From an uncultured bacterium (lineage in GTDB: Bacteria > Verrucomicrobiota > Lentisphaeria > Oligosphaerales > Oligosphaeraceae): 5,647 nt of DNA. The notes below the pieces were generated by a model. The model saw nothing but the letters and a program-made list of their open reading frames with translations. It ran no database searches and was not told where the DNA came from. The DNA lies in the NCBI GenBank assembly GCA_902783355.1, contig CACZQQ010000297.1:1-5647 (forward strand), written 5' to 3'. Shown piece by piece: positions 1 to 5,104 of the stretch. The translations under genes were made by a program, and so were the position numbers. Within the stretch, counting starts at the first letter, position 1. Each line of letters opens with the position of its first letter.

Positions 1-28
1 AGATGGGGAGGCTCTTTGCACGCATGGG

Positions 29-1516
29 CTACTTGAGGAGGCTGGTGAATTTCTTGTAGGCGGCCTCCCATGCGGCCGCGTCCTTGCCGTCAGGCAGGAT
101 GCGCTCCTGCTCCGCGCAGGCCAGCGAGATTTCGCGCGCCTTGGCCAGATCGCGCACGTCTCCGGTGGCGATGGCCTGGCCGAGGATGTTGCCGACGGCG
201 GTGGCCTCCATGGGCCCCGTGACGACGGGCGCGCCGATGGCATTGGCCGTCAGCTGGTTGAGGAGGCCGTTGCGGCAGCCGCCGCCCACGATGTGCAGCC
301 GCTTCAGCGGACGGCCCCGCAGCGTCTCCAGCTCCTGCCACACATGGCGGTACGCCAGTGCGAGGGATTCGAGGATGACGCGCGCCACCTGCCCGTCCGT
401 CTCGGGGACGCGCTGGCCGCTTTCGCGGCAGTACTGGCGGACGCGGGAGGGCATGTCGCCGGGGGCGTTGAAGAGGTGGTCGTTGGGGTTGATGACCGCG
501 AGGAAGGGGGCCGCCTCGGTGGCCATCTGCGCGATCTGCCCCCACGAGTACTCGCGCCCCTCCTTGATCCACTGGTCGCGGCTCTGCTGGATGAGCCAGA
601 GGCCGACGAGGTTCTTCAGGAAGCGGATGCGGCCGCCGACGCCGCCCTCGTTGGTGTAGTTGGCGGCCTCGGCGGCGGGCGTCACCAGCGGTTCGGCCAG
701 CTCCACGCCCATGAGGCTCCAGGTGCCGCTGGAGAGGTACGCCCAGTCGGTGTCGGACGGATCGGTGGCGGGGACGGCCGCCACGGCGCTGGCGGTGTCG
801 TGCGCGCCGACGAGGATGACGGGGATGGGGCCGCAGCCCAGCTCCTTCTGGAGGGCGGGCGAGAGGACGCCGGCGGGCGAGCAGGAGGGCTTGATGGCGG
901 GGAAGAGGGAGCGCGGCAGGCCGATGGCGTCGATCAGCTTCCACGACCACTGGCGCGTGGTCGGGTTGTAGCACTGCGAGGTGGTCGCGATGCTGTATTC
1001 GGCGGAGACGTCGCCGCAGAGCAGGTAGGTCAGCGCGTTGGGGATGAAGAGCAGCTTGTCGGCCTGCTTGAGGGCCGCCTCGTTGTCGCGGACGGAGGCC
1101 GCCAGCTGGTAGAGGGTGTTCAGGTTCATGAACTGGATGCCCGTCTCCGCGTAGATTTCCGCCTTGGAGACGCGTTGGAGGACCCACGGCTCCACGTTGT
1201 CGGTGCGCTCGTCGCGGTAGTGCCACGGCAGCCCGATGAGCTTGCCGTCCTTGCCCAGATAGCAGATGTCGACGCCCCACGTGTCGATGCCGAGGGCGCG
1301 GATTTCCACGCCGGTGGCCGCCGCCTTGCGGATGCCGGTCTTGATCTCCTCGAAGAGGCGGTTGATGTCCCAGTGGAGGCCGCCGTCCACTTCGACGGCG
1401 CCGTTGGGGAAGCGGTGGACTTCCTTCAATTCCAAAGTGGAGCCGTCGTCGCCCAGGGTGCCGATGATGGCGCGTCCGGAGGAGGCGCCCAGATCAAGTG
1501 CCAGATAGTGCTTCAT
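29..1516 (-). CDS. rhaB: Rhamnulokinase (L-rhamnulose kinase), FGGY carbohydrate kinase family
   Basis: Predicted cytoplasmic kinase that transfers the ATP gamma-phosphate to L-rhamnulose, giving L-rhamnulose 1-phosphate for aldolase cleavage. The protein is 495 residues, close to the size of E. coli RhaB. Seen in the sequence: an N-terminal phosphate-binding motif DLGASSGR (8-15); GIDTWGVD (76-83); GAHDTASAV (237-245), whose D240 fits the catalytic base position of FGGY kinases; SSGTWSLMG (262-270), typical of rhamnulokinases; and the adenosine-binding motif GGGCRNGLLNQ (411-421). The frame stays open 77 codons further upstream, but the ATG at 1516 is chosen because the kinase fold begins there, a GGAGA precedes it by 7 nt, and the extension would run into the upstream gene. 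It lies 22 nt downstream of the phosphoesterase gene, probably in the same transcript. Alternatives are L-fuculokinase or a related FGGY kinase; the 262-270 motif favours rhamnulokinase. No isomerase or aldolase gene is visible in the window. Confidence 0.93.
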   Translation of the reverse strand: MKHYLALDLGASSGRAIIGTLGDDGSTLELKEVHRFPNGAVEVDGGLHWDINRLFEEIKTGIRKAAATGVEIRALGIDTWGVDICYLGKDGKLIGLPWHYRDERTDNVEPWVLQRVSKAEIYAETGIQFMNLNTLYQLAASVRDNEAALKQADKLLFIPNALTYLLCGDVSAEYSIATTSQCYNPTTRQWSWKLIDAIGLPRSLFPAIKPSCSPAGVLSPALQKELGCGPIPVILVGAHDTASAVAAVPATDPSDTDWAYLSSGTWSLMGVELAEPLVTPAAEAANYTNEGGVGGRIRFLKNLVGLWLIQQSRDQWIKEGREYSWGQIAQMATEAAPFLAVINPNDHLFNAPGDMPSRVRQYCRESGQRVPETDGQVARVILESLALAYRHVWQELETLRGRPLKRLHIVGGGCRNGLLNQLTANAIGAPVVTGPMEATAVGNILGQAIATGDVRDLAKAREISLACAEQERILPDGKDAAAWEAAYKKFTSLLK

Positions 1517-1523
1517 GCTTGTG

Positions 1524-1528
1524 TCTCC
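1524..1528 (-). promoter_or_regulatory. Ribosome-binding site of rhaB
   Basis: The minus strand reads GGAGA here, 7 nt before the ATG at 1516. It decides the start of rhaB against the much longer open frame that extends upstream to 1747. It sits inside the 22-nt gap after the phosphoesterase stop codon, which fits translation of a second gene in a shared mRNA. Confidence 0.7.
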
Positions 1529-1538
1529 GTGGAGGGGT

Positions 1539-2357
1539 TCAAAGTTGGACGATTTTGGCTTCGACGGCGCCGGTCTGCGTATCGGCCTCGATGGCGGCGC
1601 AGGTGCCGCGGAGGCCCAGGGAGCCGGCGCAGACCTGCAGGGCACCCTCGGGGGCGAGGTCGCGCAGGTAGGCCGTATGGATGTGGCCGCAGAGCAGGGC
1701 ACGGACATGGCCTTGCGGCAGCATCTCGCGCAGGCGCGCGAAATCATTCATTTGGCGCCGCCAGGAGAGCGGCTTGCCGTCGGCGTCCGCCAGCGGAAAG
1801 TGATTGAGCATCACCCGCATTTGGCCCGCAGGCAGGTTTTTCTCCAAAATATAATTCAATTTAGGCCATACGGCGTCAGGGAGTTTGCCAGAAGAGAGCC
1901 AGACGGGGCGTGGCAGGCAGGAATTGAGGGCGATGAACTCCACGGGGCCGACTTGCAGGCTGAGGGGGAAGTCCTCCAGGCCGAAGCGTCCGTCGCTGAA
2001 GAGGCGGCATGCGTCGGCGAGGGCGTCGCGGTTGGCGGAGACGTAGGCGTCGTGGTTGCCGGGGACGTAGAGGAAATGCGCGGCGTGTCTGCGCACGTCG
2101 GCGAGGGCCTCGGCGACCGCGTGGAATTCGTCGGCGCTGCCGATGGTGGTCAAGTCGCCCGTGCAGACGGTGCAGTCGGGGCGGAAGTCGCGCTGGAGGT
2201 CTGCAAGCCTTTCGAGTCGAGCAAGTTGGAAGTTGGAAGCGCGCCGCAGGAACTGGTTGAGGCGCCCGAAGAGACGCTTGTCCAGCAGGTAGCGCGCATG
2301 GAACTCGCGAAGCCCCAGGTGCACGTCGGAAAAATGGAGGATTCTGAATTTGGCCAT
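1539..2357 (-). CDS. Calcineurin-like metallophosphoesterase (CpdA/Icc-like), substrate unknown
   Basis: A 272-residue phosphoesterase with no signal peptide or membrane segment, so probably cytoplasmic. All the family metal-ligand motifs are present in order: SDVHLG (10-15; D11, H13), GDLT (67-70; D68), GNHD (100-103; N101, H102), NHFP (185-188; H186) and GHIH (224-227; H225, H227). An intact dinuclear metal centre and hydrolysis of a phosphomonoester or phosphodiester can therefore be inferred. The layout resembles the 3',5'-cyclic-nucleotide phosphodiesterase (CpdA) group, but these motifs are shared with nucleases and lipid-precursor hydrolases, so the substrate cannot be read from them. 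The ATG at 2357 is chosen because the first beta strand (KFRILHFSDVH) follows at once, although no Shine-Dalgarno sequence precedes it; the bases before it are pyrimidine-rich. It ends 22 nt before rhaB and is probably co-transcribed with it. Oddities are an AT-rich codon patch (1836-1865) and a 7-bp tandem repeat near residue 40. Confidence 0.88.
   Translation of the reverse strand: MAKFRILHFSDVHLGLREFHARYLLDKRLFGRLNQFLRRASNFQLARLERLADLQRDFRPDCTVCTGDLTTIGSADEFHAVAEALADVRRHAAHFLYVPGNHDAYVSANRDALADACRLFSDGRFGLEDFPLSLQVGPVEFIALNSCLPRPVWLSSGKLPDAVWPKLNYILEKNLPAGQMRVMLNHFPLADADGKPLSWRRQMNDFARLREMLPQGHVRALLCGHIHTAYLRDLAPEGALQVCAGSLGLRGTCAAIEADTQTGAVEAKIVQL
2223..2239. repeat. Short tandem repeat of AAGTTGG inside the phosphoesterase gene
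   Basis: Two full copies of the heptamer AAGTTGG (2223-2229 and 2230-2236) are followed by AAG (2237-2239). On the coding strand this reads as TTCCAAC units and encodes Ser-Asn-Phe-Gln-Leu near residues 41-45, in the linker between the N-terminal helix and the next strand. The same octamer core AAGTTGGA also occurs at 1542-1549 and, in the opposite direction, inside the intergenic region at 5003-5011. The unit keeps the reading frame open here, so the gene is not broken. Confidence 0.6.
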
Positions 2358-2384
2358 GCGGGAAGGGAGGCAGTTTTCGGAAAT

Positions 2385-2401
2385 TGCATTAAACTAATGC
2401 A
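2385..2401. promoter_or_regulatory. Operator-like inverted repeat in the divergent intergenic region (site 1)
   Basis: A perfect 7-bp inverted repeat, TGCATTA and TAATGCA, is separated by AAC. It lies in the 107-bp gap between the divergent phosphoesterase-rhaB unit and the GH2 gene, in a stretch much richer in A and T than its surroundings. Size and symmetry fit a half-site pair for a dimeric repressor or activator, for example of the LacI or GntR type; no regulator gene is in the window. I could not place convincing -35 and -10 boxes on either strand. A 7-bp stem with a 3-nt loop could also form in RNA, but there is no T-run to suggest a terminator. Confidence 0.45.
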
Positions 2402-2417
2402 GAAATCGACTTCTGCA
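2398..2417. promoter_or_regulatory. Operator-like inverted repeat overlapping the first (site 2)
   Basis: A second perfect 7-bp inverted repeat, TGCAGAA and TTCTGCA, is separated by ATCGAC. It shares TGCA (2398-2401) with the right arm of the first palindrome, so two dimer sites overlap with centres about 14-15 bp apart. Four TGCA words fall within 33 bp (2385-2388, 2398-2401, 2414-2417 and their complements), which suggests a common recognition core. The site is about 48 bp before the GH2 start and 41 bp before the phosphoesterase start, so a bound protein could affect both directions. This is inference from symmetry and position. Confidence 0.4.
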
Positions 2418-2449
2418 AATGCGCGGCGGCCTGTGCGGCCCAACAAGGC

Positions 2450-2456
2450 AAGGGAG
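2450..2456 (+). promoter_or_regulatory. Ribosome-binding site of the GH2 gene
   Basis: AAGGGAG lies 8 nt before the ATG at 2465. It decides the start: an in-frame GTG at 2456 would add three residues but overlaps this site and would have no ribosome-binding sequence at a proper distance. Confidence 0.7.
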
Positions 2457-2464
2457 TGAGACCC

Positions 2465-4798
2465 ATGCGAGAGAAAATCCTTTTTGACAGGGAGTGGCGT
2501 TTTTTGGAGAACCCGCCCGAAGAGCAGCCTTCCAAGACCAAATGCGGCACCTACATCAGCGCGAAGACGGAGCGCCTCAAGTGGGGGCCGGGCGCATGGT
2601 CCCACAAGGACGTCCACGAATACTGGAGCTTCGAGGAGGAGCTGCCGTCGGAGCGCTGGGAGGCCGTCGACCTGCCGCACGACTACATCGTCCGCCAGAC
2701 GCCTGACCCGCTGGAGAACAAGTCCCTCGGCTTCTTTAAGTATACAACTGCTTGGTATAGAAAGCATTTCACGCTTTCGGAAGAAGACCTTGAAAAGCGG
2801 CTGACCATCCTCTTCGAGGGCGTCACGGGCGTCTCCGACATCTATCTGAACGGCTGCTTCCTGCGCCACAACGAGGGCGGCTACGCCTCCTTCGAGGTGG
2901 ACATCTCCGATTTGGCGCGCTGCGACCGCGAGAACGTCCTCGCCGTCCGCGTGAATCCCAACTGCTACGACGGCTGGTGGTATGCGGGCGGCGGCATCTA
3001 CCGCCACGTGTGGCTCGTCAAGACAGACACGGTGGCGGTGGACCTGTGGGGGCTCTATGCCGCCCCGAAGCCGCCGGCGGATGGCGACACGTGGGAGGTG
3101 CCCGTGGAGGTCGCCTGCCGCAACAGCGGCTATGAGGCCGTTCCGGCCGCCGTCACATGCGAGGTTGTCTCTCCTGACGGCGATGTGGTCGCCAAAGCCG
3201 TGCTGGCGGGGACGCTGGCGGCCCGCGAGGTGACGAAGCTGGCTGGTTCCATGCGCGTCGCCTCGCCGCGGCTGTGGTCTCTGGAATCGCCCGTGCTCTA
3301 CACGCTGCGCGCGACGGTCGCGAAGGGGGAGGGCAGGAGTGTCTGCGACACGGAGTCCGTCCGCTTCGGCTTCCGCACCTTCCGCTTTGACGCGAAGGAG
3401 GGGCTCTTCCTCAACGGGAAGCCTGTCAAGGTCAAGGGCGTCTGCCTGCATGGCGACTTCGGGCTGACCGGCAAGGCCGTCCCCGACAACATCTGCCGCT
3501 ACAAGATTCAGCTCATCAAGGAGATGGGAGGTAACGCGGTGCGCCTCTCCCACTATCCGCATCAGGAGGCCACGCTGGACGCCTGCGACGAGATGGGCCT
3601 CCTTGTCATGGACGAGAACCGCCGCTTCGAATCGAACGACGACACGCTGTCGCAGATGGCCATGCTTGTCCGCCGCGACCGCAACCACCCCTCCGTCTTC
3701 CTGTGGTCCACGGGCAACGAGGAGATGGACTACCACGGCCGCATCCAGGGGCACCGCATCCAGCGCGCCCTCGCCCACGAGATCCATAAATGGGACACGA
3801 CGCGCCCCGTCTGTTGCGCCATGACCAACCTCGACCGCGCGACCGCCTTCGAGGAGTGCGACGTGGTGGCCGTCAACTACAGCATGCGCGTCCTGGACGC
3901 CATCCATGCGAAATACGCCGACAAGCCCTTCATTTCCAGCGAGAACAGTGCCAACGGCACCATGCGCGGCGTCTATTACGGCAGCGATTTGGCGCATGGG
4001 CTGCGCGACGCGCGCGACTTCGATCCGCCCGCCGGTCAATTTCAGGTCTACGACCGTGCCGACACATGGAAGTACATCGCGGAACGGCCGTGGCTCATGG
4101 GCGGCTTCCAGTGGACGGGCCTCGACTATCGCGGCGAGGGCGCCTGCTGGCCCTTCCTCTGCTCCACCTCCGGCGCCTACGACCTCTTCCTCCAGCGCAA
4201 GGACGCCTTCTACCAGAACCTTTCGCTCTGGACGGAGGCGCCCATGGCCCATCTCCTGCCCCACTGGAACCACGATGGCCTGGAAGGCATGCCCATCGAT
4301 GTGTGGTGCTACACCAACGCGGAGGAGGCCGAACTCTTCCTCAACGGCACCTCTCTGGGGCGGCAGAGCGTAACTCCCTATCAGCAAGTAACTTGGAGTG
4401 TGCCGTATGTACCTGGAAGGCTAGAAGTTGTCGCCTACAGGGGCGGCAGGGAGGCCGCGCGCGATGTCCGTGAGACGACAGGCCCGGCCGTCGGCCTCCG
4501 GCTGGAGGAGATGACGCCTGCCGTTCCGGCGGACGGCGCGTCGCTGGCGCTTTTCTCCTGCATTGCGGTGGACGCGCAGGGGCGCGAGGTGCCCACGGCC
4601 GCGCCCATGGTGCGCTTCGAATGTCAGGGCGGCGCCATCGTGGGGACGGGCTCCTCCTGCACCGACCCCGTGCCGCCCATGGCCGTTGAACGCAGGATGT
4701 TCGCCGGCCGCATCACGGTCGCCGTGCGTCCGGCCGCCGGCGCGGCCTCCTGCCGCCTGCTGGCCTTCAGCGACGGCCTGCGCAGCGCGCTTATTTGA
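2465..4798 (+). CDS. Glycoside hydrolase family 2 protein (beta-galactosidase-like) with DUF4982-type and C-terminal GH2 domains
   Basis: A 777-residue retaining glycosidase, presumably removing a beta-linked sugar (galactoside or glucuronide type) from a glycan or glycoside. Domains in order: GH2 sugar-binding jelly roll (about 1-190; WYRKHFTL 97-104, DIYLNG 125-130, GGGIYRHVWL 175-184), immunoglobulin-like domain (about 190-305), catalytic TIM barrel (about 310-590), a DUF4982-like domain (about 610-665; CYTNAEEAELFLNG) and a C-terminal Ig-like domain (about 675-775). E419 in STGNEE fits the acid/base, and E493 in FISSENS the nucleophile; their 74-residue spacing is usual for the family. 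SHYPH (362-366) and VMDEN (381-385) are further family landmarks. Residues 328-331 read LHGD where many relatives have LHHD. There is no signal peptide or membrane segment, so it is probably cytoplasmic and acts on imported oligosaccharides. It is divergent from the phosphoesterase-rhaB unit. Two short rare-codon patches lie at 2735-2797 and 4370-4429. The family is certain; the substrate is not. Confidence 0.92.
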   Translation: MREKILFDREWRFLENPPEEQPSKTKCGTYISAKTERLKWGPGAWSHKDVHEYWSFEEELPSERWEAVDLPHDYIVRQTPDPLENKSLGFFKYTTAWYRKHFTLSEEDLEKRLTILFEGVTGVSDIYLNGCFLRHNEGGYASFEVDISDLARCDRENVLAVRVNPNCYDGWWYAGGGIYRHVWLVKTDTVAVDLWGLYAAPKPPADGDTWEVPVEVACRNSGYEAVPAAVTCEVVSPDGDVVAKAVLAGTLAAREVTKLAGSMRVASPRLWSLESPVLYTLRATVAKGEGRSVCDTESVRFGFRTFRFDAKEGLFLNGKPVKVKGVCLHGDFGLTGKAVPDNICRYKIQLIKEMGGNAVRLSHYPHQEATLDACDEMGLLVMDENRRFESNDDTLSQMAMLVRRDRNHPSVFLWSTGNEEMDYHGRIQGHRIQRALAHEIHKWDTTRPVCCAMTNLDRATAFEECDVVAVNYSMRVLDAIHAKYADKPFISSENSANGTMRGVYYGSDLAHGLRDARDFDPPAGQFQVYDRADTWKYIAERPWLMGGFQWTGLDYRGEGACWPFLCSTSGAYDLFLQRKDAFYQNLSLWTEAPMAHLLPHWNHDGLEGMPIDVWCYTNAEEAELFLNGTSLGRQSVTPYQQVTWSVPYVPGRLEVVAYRGGREAARDVRETTGPAVGLRLEEMTPAVPADGASLALFSCIAVDAQGREVPTAAPMVRFECQGGAIVGTGSSCTDPVPPMAVERRMFAGRITVAVRPAAGAASCRLLAFSDGLRSALI

Positions 4799-4842
4799 TG
4801 ACGCATTCCCCCGAGGCTTGCGCCTTCCCAACCTGGGCGGGG

Positions 4843-5001
4843 GCGGGAGGGCCGCGCTCCTGCGCGGCCGGTACCGCCGGATTTCCCGCGCCGAAGCGGG
4901 AGGCACCGCTGATGCGGCGCCCGCCGGCTTTTCGCCGGCGGCACCCAACCCCGCGAAGGCTCCAGAAGGGAGGCGGCCGCGCAGGAGCGCGGCCCTCCCG
5001 C
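4843..5001. repeat. 159-bp element bounded by 28-bp perfect inverted repeats
   Basis: The arms 4843-4870 and 4974-5001 are exact reverse complements over 28 bp, separated by 103 bp. The left arm begins GCGGGAGGGCCGCGCTCC. The interior holds smaller symmetric pieces: TCCCGC/GCGGGA (4884-4889 with 4896-4901), an 8-bp stem at 4921-4941, and an 11-bp pair matching at 10 positions (4870-4880 with 4935-4945). The whole could fold as a branched structure in RNA or a cruciform in DNA. It fills most of the 306-bp gap between the convergent GH2 gene and the partial gene at the right edge. No transposase-like frame and no clear target-site duplication are visible, so a non-autonomous repeat (REP-like or MITE-like) is possible but unproven. 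It may also stop or stabilise transcripts from both sides. Confidence 0.75.
4921..4941. repeat. Internal hairpin of the inverted-repeat element
   Basis: CCGCCGGC pairs with GCCGGCGG around a TTTTC loop, giving a perfect 8-bp GC stem. It lies near the middle of the 159-bp element and would form the tip of a branched structure if the outer arms paired. There is no T-run after it on either strand, so I do not call it an intrinsic terminator. Confidence 0.55.
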
Positions 5002-5013
5002 ATTCCAACTTGA

Positions 5014-5036
5014 GCGGGCGCCACTTTGGCGCCCGC
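5014..5036. terminator. Strong GC-rich hairpin, possible bidirectional terminator
   Basis: GCGGGCGCCA pairs perfectly with TGGCGCCCGC around a CTT loop, a 10-bp stem between the convergent GH2 gene and the partial minus-strand gene. The position suits a shared transcription stop or an mRNA 3' end. It lacks the U-tract of a classic intrinsic terminator on both strands, so the role is inferred from stem strength and place only. A weaker 5-bp stem (GCCGA/TCGGC, 5091-5105) sits at the stop codon of the partial gene. Confidence 0.4.
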
Positions 5037-5104
5037 AAACGCGGCGCGAAAAATCCGCAGCCCGCGCGTAGAAGATCAGGCACTACAGCCGCCGAGCCGG
5101 TCGG

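Noticed and set aside
1..25. Possible start of the next minus-strand gene (ATG at 23-25, reading MRAKSLPI to the edge)
   Set aside because: It begins 3 nt after the rhaB stop, which would fit an operon, but only eight codons are visible and no ribosome-binding site precedes it.
293..1807. Long plus-strand open frame of 504 codons opposite rhaB
   Set aside because: It is antisense to a gene with clear kinase motifs. Its translation is low-complexity Gly, Ala, Val and Asp-rich, as expected from the complement of GC-rich codons, and it runs across the rhaB-phosphoesterase boundary.
2384..2412. Sigma-70-like promoter boxes in the divergent gap
   Set aside because: TTGCAT on the plus strand has no acceptable -10 partner at 16-18 bp, and on the minus strand TTGCAG pairs with TTTAAT only at a 19-bp spacing. 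Too weak to call.
1515..2459. Plus-strand open frame of 314 codons opposite the phosphoesterase
   Set aside because: The opposite strand has all metal-ligand motifs in order; this frame has none and reads as biased Gly, Ala, Glu and Val sequence.
2150..4387. Minus-strand open frame of 745 codons opposite the GH2 gene
   Set aside because: It mirrors the GH2 codons, has no recognisable domain, and would overlap the phosphoesterase and the divergent control region. High GC makes stop codons rare on the opposite strand.
4843..5001. Insertion sequence or CRISPR interpretation of the repeats
   Set aside because: There is no transposase frame within 159 bp, no obvious flanking duplication, and only one inverted pair rather than regularly spaced direct repeats.
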